Positions 50,195 to 61,775 of a stretch of DNA of 64,000 nucleotides are shown here, in pieces. The notes beneath the pieces are model-generated. The model saw nothing but the letters and a program-made list of their open reading frames with translations, made no database searches and was not told the origin of the DNA. The DNA is from Aureimonas sp. Leaf324 (lineage in GTDB: Bacteria; Pseudomonadota; Alphaproteobacteria; Rhizobiales; Rhizobiaceae). The stretch covers positions 188,518-252,517 of the forward strand of contig NZ_LMOH01000012.1 in assembly GCF_001423245.1 (NCBI RefSeq), given 5' to 3'. Positions within the stretch are counted from its first letter, which is position 1. Each line of letters begins with the position of its first letter. The translations under genes and the position numbers were made by a program.

Positions 50195-50917
50195 ATGGAT
50201 ACGTTCGACACGATCGGCTTTCTCGGCTTCGACGTCTTCGGCACCGTGGTCGACTGGCGCACGAGCGTCGCGCGCAGCGCCGAACCGTTTCTCCGGCGCC
50301 ATGGGCTCGACATCGATCCCTCGCGCTTCGCCGACGAGTGGCGCGCCGAGTATCAGCCCTCAATGGAACGGGTGCGGTCGGGCGAGCGCCCGTTCGTGCG
50401 GCTCGGCACGCTGAACCGCGAAAACCTGGAGCGCATCCTCCTGCGCCATGGGGTCGAACCCGCGTCCCTCCCCGACGCCGAACTCAGCGAGCTCAACCGC
50501 GCGTGGGAGCGGCTCGATCCGTGGCCCGACAGCGTCGAGGGGCTGACGCGCCTCAAGCGTCGCTTCGCGATCGGCCCGATCTCGAACGGCCACATCGCGG
50601 GCATGATGAACCTCGCGCGCTTCGGCGGCCTGCCGTGGGACGTCATCGTCGGCGCCGAGATCGCGCAGAGCTACAAGCCGAAGCCGGAAACCTACCTGCG
50701 GTCGATCGAGGCCGTCGGCCTGCCGCCGGAGCGCGCCGCCATGGTGGCCGCCCACAACGACGACCTCGTGGCCGCCAGCGCCCTTGGCCTTTGCACCGTC
50801 TTCATCCGTCGGCCGCGGGAGCACGGGACCCATCAGACCACCGATCTCGAGCCCGCCCGAGACTGGGACGTGGTGGCGGAGGATCTCGTGGATGCCGCCA
50901 GGCAACTGGGATGCTAG
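50195..50917 (+). CDS. Haloacid dehalogenase type II
   Basis: A 240-aa HAD enzyme starting with IGFLGFDVFGTVVDWRTSV, the nucleophile Asp motif of L-2-haloacid dehalogenases, with WPDSVEGLTRLKRRFAIGPISNGH and SYKPKPETYLRS. It would release halide from short 2-haloacids, or act on a related phosphate ester. The motif-IV region reads AAHNDDLVAA. The ribosome site is a weak GGGAG. It is 41 bases before arsC. Confidence 0.9.
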   Translation: MDTFDTIGFLGFDVFGTVVDWRTSVARSAEPFLRRHGLDIDPSRFADEWRAEYQPSMERVRSGERPFVRLGTLNRENLERILLRHGVEPASLPDAELSELNRAWERLDPWPDSVEGLTRLKRRFAIGPISNGHIAGMMNLARFGGLPWDVIVGAEIAQSYKPKPETYLRSIEAVGLPPERAAMVAAHNDDLVAASALGLCTVFIRRPREHGTHQTTDLEPARDWDVVAEDLVDAARQLGC

Positions 50918-50957
50918 ACCGCCCGCCGCGCCTCCTTCTTCCGACCCGGAACCCACG

Positions 50958-51362
50958 ATGAGCGTCACGATCTACCACAACCCTGCCTGCGGCACGTCCC
51001 GCAACGTCCTGGAGATGATCCGCGAGTCGGGTGAGGATCCGACGGTGATCGAGTACCTGAAGACGCCGCCGAGCCGCGAGCGTCTCGTCGAACTGATCGG
51101 CGCGATGGGTCTTCGCCCGCGCGAACTCCTGCGCGAGAAGGGCACGCCCTATGCCGAACTCGGCCTCGGCGATCCCGCACTCTCCGACGACGCGATCCTC
51201 GACGCCATGATGGCGCATCCGATCCTGATCAACCGTCCGATCGTCGTGACAGCCAAGAGCACGGCCCTCTGCCGCCCGTCCGAACGCGTGCTGGACCTTC
51301 TGGACCGTCCCGTCGCCAGCTTCCGCAAGGAGGACGGCGAAATAGTCGGCCCCGCCGCCTGA
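50958..51362 (+). CDS. arsC: Arsenate reductase (glutaredoxin-coupled)
   Basis: A 134-aa thioredoxin-fold protein with the catalytic HNPACGTSRN (Cys11), VIEYLKTPPSRERL and the HPILINRPIVV cis-proline region. It reduces arsenate to arsenite with glutathione and glutaredoxin. No arsR or arsB gene is adjacent, so it may have a general role. It converges with the tartrate dehydrogenase gene, 11 bases from its stop. Confidence 0.94.
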   Translation: MSVTIYHNPACGTSRNVLEMIRESGEDPTVIEYLKTPPSRERLVELIGAMGLRPRELLREKGTPYAELGLGDPALSDDAILDAMMAHPILINRPIVVTAKSTALCRPSERVLDLLDRPVASFRKEDGEIVGPAA

Positions 51363-51373
51363 ACCTTTCGGCT

Positions 51374-52453
51374 TCAGGGAACGATGTTGGAGCCGCGGAT
51401 CGCTTCGCACACGGCGTCCGTCACCTCCTGCGTCGTGGCGGTGCCGCCGACGTCCGGCGTCGTCACGCCCCTGCCCGTCACGGTTTCGACCGCATGCATG
51501 AGGCGCCGGGCCGCCTGCGGCTGCCCGAGATGCTCCAGCATCTGCGCCGCCGTCCAGAAGGTCGCGACGGGATTGGCGATGCCCTTGCCGGCGATGTCGA
51601 AGGCCGAGCCGTGAATCGGCTCGAACATGGAGGGAAAGCGCCGCTCGGGATCGATGTTCGCCGTCGGCGCGACCCCGAGACTGCCGGCCAGCGCACCGGC
51701 GAGGTCCGAAAGAATATCGGCATGAAGATTGGTCGCGACGATCGTGTCGAGGCTCTGCGGCTTCAGCGTCATGCGCACCGTCATCGCATCGACCAGCATC
51801 TTGTCCCAGGTCACGTCGGGGAACTCGGCGGACACCTCCGCCGCGATCTCGTCCCACATCACCATGCCGAAGCGCTGGGCGTTGGACTTCGTCACGACGG
51901 TCAGGAGCTTGCGCGGGCGCGACTGCGCGAGGCGGAAGGCATAGCGCATGATCCGGGTGACGCCGACGCGCGTGAAGATCGCGACTTCGGTCGCCACCTC
52001 CTCCGGCAGGCCGCGATGGGCTCGGCCGCCGTGGCCGGAATATTCGCCTTCCGAGTTCTCCCGCACGATCACCCAGTCGAGATCGCCCGGCTTCACCCCG
52101 GCGAGCGGCGAGACGATGCCGGGCAGGATCTTGGTCGGGCGCACGTTGGCGTACTGGTCGAAGCCCTGGCAGATCGGCAAGCGTAGCCCCCACAGGGTGA
52201 CGTGATCGGGCACATCGGGCGCGCCGACGGCGCCGAAGAAGATCGCGTCGAAGCCCTTCAGCTGCTCAGTGCCATCCGCCGGCATCATGACGCCATGCTT
52301 CCGGTAGTAGTCCGACCCCCAGTCGAACTGCGTGACGTCGAGCCGGAACGTCCCCTCGCGTCGCTCCAGCGCCTCTAGCGCCTGAAGCCCGGCGGCAATG
52401 ACCTCCGGCCCGATGCCGTCGGCGGGAATGGCGGCGATCCTGTAGGTCTGCAT
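51374..52453 (-). CDS. Tartrate/D-malate dehydrogenase (isopropylmalate-dehydrogenase family)
   Basis: A 359-aa beta-decarboxylating dehydrogenase beginning YRIAAIPADGIGPEVIAAG, with GALRLPICQGFDQYANVRPTK-like substrate contacts (LRLPICQGFDQYANVRPTK), VRENSEGEYSGHGGR, and ATNLHADILSDLAGALAGSLG with the metal aspartates. The YANVRP and EGEYSG wording points to tartrate dehydrogenase/D-malate dehydrogenase (TtuC/DmlA) rather than LeuB. It oxidises tartrate or D-malate with NAD+. Confidence 0.92.
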   Translation of the reverse strand: MQTYRIAAIPADGIGPEVIAAGLQALEALERREGTFRLDVTQFDWGSDYYRKHGVMMPADGTEQLKGFDAIFFGAVGAPDVPDHVTLWGLRLPICQGFDQYANVRPTKILPGIVSPLAGVKPGDLDWVIVRENSEGEYSGHGGRAHRGLPEEVATEVAIFTRVGVTRIMRYAFRLAQSRPRKLLTVVTKSNAQRFGMVMWDEIAAEVSAEFPDVTWDKMLVDAMTVRMTLKPQSLDTIVATNLHADILSDLAGALAGSLGVAPTANIDPERRFPSMFEPIHGSAFDIAGKGIANPVATFWTAAQMLEHLGQPQAARRLMHAVETVTGRGVTTPDVGGTATTQEVTDAVCEAIRGSNIVP

Positions 52454-52601
52454 GGCGGCGTCATCCTCCTGGCGTCGCGGACCGGCTTACGGGGTTTCGC
52501 CTGCCGGATGAAGTCGCCCCGGCTACGCGGCTCCCGCCCCGCCCTCGACCTTTGCCGGCCGCGCGCCAGTTTCGGCAGCGATCAACTAAGGGTGATGTCG
52601 C

Positions 52602-53537
52602 GTGGCGGACGGTTCGAAGACGGTGGTCTATGCGGCATTGGCGGGCAACGCGCTCATCGCCGCGACGAAGTTCGCCGCTGCCTTCTTCACCGGCTCGTCG
52701 GCGATGCTCAGCGAGGGTGTTCACTCCCTCGTCGACACCGGCAACGAGGTGCTGCTCCTTTATGGCATGCGTCGGGCTGGCCGCCCGCCGGACCGCACCC
52801 ATCCGCTCGGCCACGGGCGGGAGCTCTACTTCTGGAGCTTCATCGTCGCGCTCCTTGTCTTCGCGCTTGGCGCCGGCGTGTCGATCTACCAGGGCATCCA
52901 TCACATCATGGATCCCGAGCCGATCGAGAATGTCGGCTGGAACTACGGGGTGCTGGTGGCGTCGTTCCTGTTCGAAGGCTTCTCGTGGGTCGTGGCCCTG
53001 CGCGAGTTCCGGGAGCAGAAGGGGGCGGCCGGCTATGTCGAGGCGATCACGCGCAGCAAGGACCCGACGACCTTTACCGTCCTTCTCGAGGACAGCGCGG
53101 CGCTGATCGGCCTTGCCATCGCGTTTGTCGGCATCTTCCTCGCGCAAGCGCTCGGACGACCGGAGCTCGATGGCGTCGCCTCCGTCGGCATCGGCATCGT
53201 CCTGGCGGGCGTCGCGATCTTCCTCGCCCGCGAGAGCAAGGGCCTGCTGATCGGCGAGCCGGCGTTGCCGAGTGTGCAGGCCGCGATCCTCAGGATGGCG
53301 GAGGCCGATCCGGCGATCCAGAAGGCGAACGGCGTGATCACCACCCATCTCGGGCCGCGCCAGATCGTGGTTGCCCTCAGCGCCGAATTCGAGGACCACA
53401 TGACGGCGCCCGACATCGAAGCCTGCGTCCAGCGGCTGGAGGCGCGGGTGAAGGCCGAACTGCCGGATGTGACGACCGTCTTCGTCAAGCCGCAAACGGC
53501 CGGCACTTGGGCAAAACGCGCCAGCGCGATCCGCTGA
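52602..53537 (+). CDS. Cation diffusion facilitator (CDF) metal transporter
   Basis: A 311-aa protein starting at GTG 52602 with AAGGGTG upstream. It has six membrane helices with the metal-binding SEGVHSLVDTGNE (helix II) and LLEDSAALIGLAIAF (helix V), and a C-terminal cytoplasmic domain of about 90 residues. HPLGHGRELYFW is the conserved loop. It exports Zn2+, Fe2+ or Co2+ in exchange for protons. The N-terminal DGS and the lack of a His-rich loop are typical of this bacterial subgroup. It converges with pccA. Confidence 0.92.
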   Translation: MADGSKTVVYAALAGNALIAATKFAAAFFTGSSAMLSEGVHSLVDTGNEVLLLYGMRRAGRPPDRTHPLGHGRELYFWSFIVALLVFALGAGVSIYQGIHHIMDPEPIENVGWNYGVLVASFLFEGFSWVVALREFREQKGAAGYVEAITRSKDPTTFTVLLEDSAALIGLAIAFVGIFLAQALGRPELDGVASVGIGIVLAGVAIFLARESKGLLIGEPALPSVQAAILRMAEADPAIQKANGVITTHLGPRQIVVALSAEFEDHMTAPDIEACVQRLEARVKAELPDVTTVFVKPQTAGTWAKRASAIR

Positions 53538-53552
53538 CGCAAAGGCGTCCCG

Positions 53553-55561
<2,009 letters not shown>

Positions 55562-55565
<4 letters not shown>

Positions 55566-57724
55566 TCTGCGGCGTTGCGATCGCCGGTGTCGCCGACCGG
55601 GGGCATGTTGTGGCCGAGGAGGCGCAGCACTTCGGCCGCCGCCTCCACGAGATTGGTGCCGGGTCCGAAGATCGCATGGACACCGGCGCGCCGAAGCGCG
55701 TCGTAGTCCTGCGCCGGGATGACGCCGCCGGCCACGACCTTGATGTCGGCGCGGCCGAGTTCGCCGAGGCGCGCGATCAGATCCGGGATCAGCGTCTTGT
55801 GGCCGGCCGCGAGCGACGAGGCGCCGACGATATCGACCTCGCGCTCCACCGCCAGCGCCGCCGCCTCGTCCGGCGTCTGGAACAGCGGGCCCGGCACGAT
55901 CTCGAAGCCGAGATCGCCGAACATCGAGGACACGAGGTTCGCGCCGCGATCGTGCCCGTCCTGCCCCATCTTGGCGACCAGCATGCGCGGCCGGCGCCCG
56001 AGGCGCCGCTCCGTCGCCGCCACGGCGTCGGTCAGCCGCGTCCAGCGGGGATCGTCGGCATAGGCTCCGCCATAGACGCCGCTGACCGGCCGGGGCTGCG
56101 TGTCGAAGCGGCCGAAGACGTCCTCCATCGCGGCCGAAATCTCGCCGAGCGTCGCACGGGCTCGGGCGCATGCGACGGCCAGCTCGAGAAGGTTGCCGCT
56201 TCCCGAAGCCCCCTCGCGCAGGGCATCGAGCGCCGTCCTGACGGCCTCGGCGTCGCGCCCGGCCTTGACCCTTTCGATCCGCGCAACCTGTGCCTCGCGG
56301 ACGGCATAGTTGTCGACGTCGAGGATCTCGATCGGCGCTTCCGCCTCCAGCCGGTAGCGATTGACGCCGACGATCACATCCTCGCCGCGATCGACCCGAG
56401 CGGCCTTGGCCGCCGCCGCTTCCTCGATCATCGCCTTCGGCCAGCCGGCCGCGACGGCCTTCGCCATCCCGCCTTCGCTGCGAATGCGCTCGATGAGTTC
56501 CCACGCGCCGTCGACCAGCGCCTTGGTCAGGCTCTCCACGTAGTAGGAGCCGCCGAGCGGATCGACGACCTTCGTCATCCCCGTCTCCTCCTGCAGCACC
56601 AGCTGCGTGTTGCGCGCGATGCGGGCGGAGAAGTCGGTCGGCAGCGCGATCGCCTCGTCGAGCGCATTGGTGTGGAGCGACTGCGTGCCGCCGAGCATCG
56701 CGGCCATGGCCTCGATCGTGGTGCGAATGACGTTGTTGTACGGGTCCTGCTCGGTCAGCGAGACCCCCGACGTCTGGCAGTGCGTGCGCAGCATCTTGGA
56801 GCGCTCGTCCCGCGCTCCGAGCTCGGTCATCGCCCGATGCCAGAGGACGCGCGCGGCGCGCAGCTTGGCGACCTCCATGAAAAAGTTCATCCCGATGGCG
56901 AAGAAGAAGCTCAAACGCCCTGCAAATGCATCGATATCGAGCCCGGACGCCACGCCGTAACGCACGTATTCCATGCCGTTGGCGATGGTGAAGGCCAGTT
57001 CCTGGAGCTGCGTCGCCCCGGCTTCCTGCATGTGGTAGCCGGAGATCGAGATCGAGTTGAACTTCGGCATCTCGCGGCTCGTGTAGGCGAAGATGTTCGA
57101 GACAATCCGCATCGAGGGTTCGGGCGGATAGATATACGTGTTGCGGACCATGAACTCCTTGAGGATGTCGTTCTGGATGGTCCCGTCGAGCCGGTCGCGC
57201 GGCACGCCTTGCTCCTCGCCCGCGACGATGAAGAAGGCGAGGATCGGGATCACCGCCCCGTTCATGGTCATCGAGACCGACATCTCGCCCAAGGGGATGC
57301 CGTCGAAGAGGATCTTCATGTCCTCGACCGTGTCGATCGCGACGCCCGCCTTGCCGACATCCCCGACGACGCGTGGGTGATCGGAATCGTAGCCGCGATG
57401 GGTGGCGAGATCGAAGGCGACCGACAGGCCCTTCTGTCCCGCCGCGAGATTGCGGCGGTAGAAGGCGTTGGACTCTTCGGCGGTCGAAAACCCCGCATAC
57501 TGCCGGATCGTCCAGGGTCGCCCGGCATACATCGAAGCGCGCACGCCGCGCGTGAAGGGCGCGAAGCCCGGCAGGCCGGGATCCCAGCCGGCCACATCCT
57601 CCGCGGTGTAGAGCGGCTTGACCGTGATCCCCTCGGGCGTCTGCCAGTCGAAGTCGCGGCCCTTCACCTCGCGCGCCGCCAGCGCTTTCCAGGCCTCATG
57701 CGTCGGGCGTTCAGTGTCCGCCAT
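55562..57724 (-). CDS. scpA: Methylmalonyl-CoA mutase (single chain)
   Basis: A 720-aa B12 enzyme. The N-terminal TIM-barrel domain begins [13 protein letters not shown] and has the substrate-contacting [24 protein letters not shown]. The C-terminal cobalamin domain contains [10 protein letters not shown], with the histidine that coordinates cobalt. It converts methylmalonyl-CoA to succinyl-CoA as a homodimer. Its first codons overlap the end of the epimerase gene and its stop overlaps the pccA start. No meaB/argK chaperone gene is in the operon. Confidence 0.96.
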
Positions 57725-58127
57725 CGGGCGCCTCCATCAGCTCGACGAGAACGCCGCCCATGTCGCGCGGGTGCAGGAAGACGATCCGCGTTCCGTGCGC
57801 GCCGATGCGCGGGGTTCCGAGCGCCCGCGCGCCACGGGCCGTCATGTCCGCGATCGCGGCATCGAGATCGGTGACCTCGAAGCAGAGGTGATGCTGTCCG
57901 CCGGCCGGGTTGCGCTGGAGAAAGCCGGCGACCGGCGAGGCGTCGTCGAGCGGCTCGATGAGCTCGACCTGCGTATTTCCCGCATCGACGAAGCAGACCC
58001 TGACGCCCCGCTCGGGCAGATCGAAGGGCGCGCCGACCGCCGCCTCGCCGAACAGGGCGGCGTAGTGCTCGCCCGCCCGCGCGATCGAGGGGGTCGCCAC
58101 CCCGACATGGTTCAAGCGTCCGAACAT
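57711..58127 (-). CDS. mce: Methylmalonyl-CoA epimerase
   Basis: A 138-aa VOC-fold enzyme starting [15 protein letters not shown], with VELIEPL and HHLCFEV supplying metal ligands and the final [18 protein letters not shown] strand with the last glutamate. It converts the carboxylase product to the mutase substrate. GGGAGG seven bases upstream supports ATG 58127; an ATG at 58157 overlaps the pccB stop but would place the ribosome site inside the protein. The gene overlaps the mutase start by 14 bases. Confidence 0.94.
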   Translation of the reverse strand: MFGRLNHVGVATPSIARAGEHYAALFGEAAVGAPFDLPERGVRVCFVDAGNTQVELIEPLDDASPVAGFLQRNPAGGQHHLCFEVTDLDAAIADMTARGARALGTPRIGAHGTRIVFLHPRDMGGVLVELMEAPDGGH

Positions 58128-58153
58128 CGCGGGGCCTCCCGTCCCTTTGCCGT

Positions 58154-59680
58154 TCATAGCGGAATGTTGTCGTGCTTCTTCCAGGGATTCTGCAACTGCT
58201 TGCCCCGCAGCTTCCGCAAGCCGAGCGCCACCCGCCGCCGGGTCGAATGCGGCATGATGACCTCGTCGACGAACCCCTTGGACGCCGCGACGAACGGGTT
58301 GGCGAAGCGGCGCTCGTATTCGGCCGTCCGCTCCGCGATCTCCTCGACGCTCCGGCCGCGGAAGATGATCTCGACCGCGCCCTTGGCGCCCATCACCGCG
58401 ATCTCGGCGGTGGGCCACGCGTAGTTCAGATCGCCGCGCAGATGCTTCGACGCCATCACGTCGTAGGCGCCGCCATAGGCTTTCCGGGTGATGACCGTGA
58501 TCTTCGGCACCGTCGCCTCGGCATAGGCGAAGAGGAGCTTCGCCCCGTGCTTGATGATGCCGTTGTGCTCCTGCGCGACGCCCGGCAGGAAACCCGGCAC
58601 GTCGACGAAAGTGACGATCGGGATCTCGAACGCATCGCAGAAGCGCACGAAGCGCGCGGCCTTCTTCGAGGCCGCGATGTCGAGGCAGCCTGCCAGCACC
58701 GTCGGCTGGTTGGCGACAAGTCCGACCGTGCGCCCTTCGATGCGCCCGAAGCCGACGATGATGTTGCCCGCGTGGTTCGGCTGGATCTCGAAGAACTCGC
58801 CCTCGTCGACGACTTTCGTGATCAGCTCGTGCATGTCGTAGGGCTGGTTGGCGCTCGGCGGGATGAGCGTGTCGAGGCTCGCCTCCAGACGGTCGAACGG
58901 GTCCGGGCTCGGGCGCTCGGGCACGCCGGTCCGGTTCGAGGCTGGAAGGAAACCCATGAAGTCACGCGCGGCGAGCAGCGCCTCGATGTCGTTCTCGAAG
59001 GCGCAGTCGGCGACCGAGGATTTCGTCGTGTGCGTCACCGCGCCGCCGAGTTCCTCCTGGCTCACCACCTCATTGGTCACCGTCTTCACGACGTCCGGGC
59101 CGGTGACGAACATGTAGCTTGAGTCCTTCACCATGAAGATGAAGTCGGTCATCGCCGGTGAATAGACGGCGCCGCCCGCGCACGGGCCCATCACGAGGCT
59201 GAGCTGCGGCACGACGCCGGACGCCAGCACGTTGCGCTGGAACACCTCGGCATAGCCGCCGAGCGAAGCCACGCCTTCCTGGATGCGCGCGCCGCCCGAA
59301 TCGTTCAGCCCAATTACCGGCGCGCCGACCTTCAGCGCCATGTCCATGATCTTGCAGATCTTAGCCGCGTGACGCTCCGACAGCGAGCCGCCGAACACCG
59401 TGAAGTCCTGGCTGAAGACGAAGACCAGCCGGCCGTTGATCGTGCCCGATCCCGTGACGACCCCGTCGCCGGGTACGATCTGCGTTTCCATGCCGAAGTC
59501 GGTGCAGTTGTGCTCGACGAACATGTCGAGCTCCTCGAACGAACCTTCGTCGAGCAGGACGTCGAGGCGTTCGCGGGCCGTGAGCTTGCCCTTGGCGTGC
59601 TGCGCCGCGACGCGGCGTTCGCCGCCGCCTTCGCGTGCGGCGGCGCGGCGGCGTTCGAGTTCCTCAATCGTCGACGACAT
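58154..59680 (-). CDS. pccB: Propionyl-CoA carboxylase beta chain
   Basis: A 508-aa carboxyltransferase from ATG 59680 with GGGAGG upstream. Its N-terminal half has [19 protein letters not shown] and [16 protein letters not shown], and the C-terminal half has [25 protein letters not shown], characteristic of PccB. It transfers CO2 to propionyl-CoA. First gene of the operon, divergent from paoA. The in-frame extension to 59935 is not conserved-looking. Confidence 0.96.
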   Translation of the reverse strand: MSSTIEELERRRAAAREGGGERRVAAQHAKGKLTARERLDVLLDEGSFEELDMFVEHNCTDFGMETQIVPGDGVVTGSGTINGRLVFVFSQDFTVFGGSLSERHAAKICKIMDMALKVGAPVIGLNDSGGARIQEGVASLGGYAEVFQRNVLASGVVPQLSLVMGPCAGGAVYSPAMTDFIFMVKDSSYMFVTGPDVVKTVTNEVVSQEELGGAVTHTTKSSVADCAFENDIEALLAARDFMGFLPASNRTGVPERPSPDPFDRLEASLDTLIPPSANQPYDMHELITKVVDEGEFFEIQPNHAGNIIVGFGRIEGRTVGLVANQPTVLAGCLDIAASKKAARFVRFCDAFEIPIVTFVDVPGFLPGVAQEHNGIIKHGAKLLFAYAEATVPKITVITRKAYGGAYDVMASKHLRGDLNYAWPTAEIAVMGAKGAVEIIFRGRSVEEIAERTAEYERRFANPFVAASKGFVDEVIMPHSTRRRVALGLRKLRGKQLQNPWKKHDNIPL

Positions 59681-60173
59681 GCACGGCCTCCCATTGCTCG
59701 CGCAGGATGGAGGAAGGGACGGGCCCGCTGCAACCGCCGTCTCGCGACGGACCGGGGCTTTCACATCCCGACAGGCGCGGCATCGACCACGCGAGACGCG
59801 ACGAAGCGCCACGCCACTTGGGTGCCGTTCGGCCTGTCGAGCACCCGAACCCAGCCCCACAGCGAAGGCTGCCGTCTGCCGGATGGCCCGCATTCGCAGG
59901 CGCTTGGCTGCGATCGGACGGGCCGTCGCAGGCACCCGGCGGGGACGTCCGCCTCCCGATATCGTGTGTCGAAGCCCGGTGACGACGCGCGCGCAGCCGG
60001 TAGCCGGCGGCGCGATCTGGATTAGTTACAAACTGGAGCGGCGCCAGCGCATCACCGTCCGGGTGGTTGCGCGATGGCATCGAACTTTTGCGTCCAGGGA
60101 CCCGATCCGCCGTCCGGCAACGGCGAATCGCGTCGGGTCTCCCGTTGCGCCCCACCGAAGAGCCTCGCGAGCC
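59681..60173. other. Divergent promoter region between pccB and paoA
   Basis: 493 bases without a gene. It must carry promoters in both directions. I recognise no operator, FNR box or riboswitch-like element in it. Confidence 0.5.
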
Positions 60174-60824
60174 ATGTCGAGATTCCCCGACCTTGAACTG
60201 AACCGGCGGCAGCTGATGTCCGGCGTGACGGCGACCGCCGCGCTCGGCGCCCTGCCCGCCTCCGCGCTGGCGCAGTCGTCCGGCGCGACGGCCGATGCCA
60301 CCGAAGCGGCCGTCACGGCGCCCGTCGCCTTCACCGTCAACGGCGAGCGGCGCGAACTGGACCTCGATCTGCGCACCACGCTTCTCGATGCGCTGCGCGA
60401 GCACATCAAGCTCACCGGCACCAAGAAGGGCTGCGACCACGGCCAGTGCGGCGCCTGCACGGTGATGGTCAACGGCCGGCGCATCAACGCCTGCCTGACG
60501 CTCGCGGTGCTGCACGAGGGGGACGAGATCACGACGATCGAGGGCCTCGGCACGCCCGACAACCTGCACCCGATGCAGGAGGCATTCCTGAAGCACGACG
60601 GCTACCAGTGCGGCTACTGCACGCCGGGTCAGATCTGCTCGGCCGTCGGCGTCCTCGAAGAGGTCAAGGCCGGCATCCCGAGCCATGTCACGGCCGACCT
60701 CAACGGGGCGATGGAAGCCACGAACGAAGAGATGCGCGAGCGCATGAGCGGCAACATCTGCCGCTGCGGCGCCTATTCCAACATCGCCGACGCCATGGCC
60801 GAAGTCGCCGGGAGGCCCGCATGA
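60174..60824 (+). CDS. paoA: Aldehyde oxidoreductase [2Fe-2S] subunit with Tat signal
   Basis: A 216-aa protein whose N-terminus has twin arginines 11-12 (ELNRRQLM) and a hydrophobic run ending ASALAQSS, a Tat export signal. It then has the plant-type [2Fe-2S] motif [11 protein letters not shown] and the second cluster [13 protein letters not shown] with CRCGAYSN. It passes electrons from the molybdenum centre to an acceptor. The signal would carry the folded PaoABC complex to the periplasm. ATG 60174 is used; its stop overlaps paoB. Confidence 0.93.
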   Translation: MSRFPDLELNRRQLMSGVTATAALGALPASALAQSSGATADATEAAVTAPVAFTVNGERRELDLDLRTTLLDALREHIKLTGTKKGCDHGQCGACTVMVNGRRINACLTLAVLHEGDEITTIEGLGTPDNLHPMQEAFLKHDGYQCGYCTPGQICSAVGVLEEVKAGIPSHVTADLNGAMEATNEEMRERMSGNICRCGAYSNIADAMAEVAGRPA

Positions 60825-61771
60825 AGTCCTTCACCTTCGAGCGCGCCAACTCGCCGGCGGAAGCCGCCAAGGCCGCGGCGGCCCGTCCCGACGCCAAGTT
60901 CATCGCCGGCGGCACCAACCTCCTCGACCTGATGAAGCTCGAGATCGAGGCGCCGCGCCACCTGATCGACGTCAACCGGCTGGGTCTCGACGCGATCGAG
61001 GCGACCGAGAACGGCGGCCTTCGCATCGGCGCGCTGGTGCGCAACACCGACATGGCCGCCGACGAGCGTATCCGCCGCGACTACGGCGTCCTGACGCGGG
61101 CGGTCGTGGCGGGCGCGTCCGGCCAGCTCCGCAACAAGGCGACGACGGCCGGCAACCTCCTCCAGCGCACGCGCTGCCCGTACTTCTACGACACCAACAT
61201 GGCCTGCAACAAACGCACGCCCGGTGCCGGCTGCGCCGCGCTGGAAGGCTATTCGCGCCTTCTCGGCGTCGTCGGCGTGAGCGACAGCTGCATCGCGACG
61301 AACCCGTCCGACATGAACGTCGCGCTCAGCGTCCTCGACGCCTCCGTCGAGACCGTGAAGCCGGACGGCGCGACACGCACCATCGCGTTCGCCGATTTCC
61401 ATCGCCTGCCCGGCGATACGCCGGAGGTGGAGACCGCGCTGGGGGCGGGCGAGTTCGTCACCGCCGTCACCCTGCCCGCGCCGCTCGGCGGCAAGCACAT
61501 CTACCGCAAGGTTCGCGACCGCGCATCCTACGCCTTCGCCGTCATTTCCGTCGCGGCCGTAATCCAGCCTGACGGCACGGGCCGCGTCGCCATCGGTGGC
61601 GTCGCGCCGAAACCCTGGCGTGTCGCCGAGGCCGACGCGCAGCTGCGCGAGGGCGCCAAGCCCGCCGCCGCGCGCCTCTTCGCCGATGCCAGGACCACCG
61701 AGCACAACGCCTTCAAGATCCCGCTGACCGAGCGCACGCTCGGCGCCGTGCTGACCGAAGCGAGGAGCTGA
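60821..61771 (+). CDS. paoB: Aldehyde oxidoreductase FAD-binding subunit
   Basis: A 316-aa protein of the CO-dehydrogenase medium-chain/FAD family: [37 protein letters not shown] and [15 protein letters not shown]. The extra cysteines in that segment match the [4Fe-4S] cluster site of the E. coli PaoB. ATG overlaps the paoA stop, so translation is coupled. No signal peptide of its own; it would be exported with PaoA. Confidence 0.93.
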   Translation: MKSFTFERANSPAEAAKAAAARPDAKFIAGGTNLLDLMKLEIEAPRHLIDVNRLGLDAIEATENGGLRIGALVRNTDMAADERIRRDYGVLTRAVVAGASGQLRNKATTAGNLLQRTRCPYFYDTNMACNKRTPGAGCAALEGYSRLLGVVGVSDSCIATNPSDMNVALSVLDASVETVKPDGATRTIAFADFHRLPGDTPEVETALGAGEFVTAVTLPAPLGGKHIYRKVRDRASYAFAVISVAAVIQPDGTGRVAIGGVAPKPWRVAEADAQLREGAKPAAARLFADARTTEHNAFKIPLTERTLGAVLTEARS

Positions 61772-61775
61772 TCCG

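Noticed and set aside
52572-52586. A possible FNR half-site (GATCAA) before the CDF gene
   Set aside because: The left half does not match TTGAT at four-base spacing.
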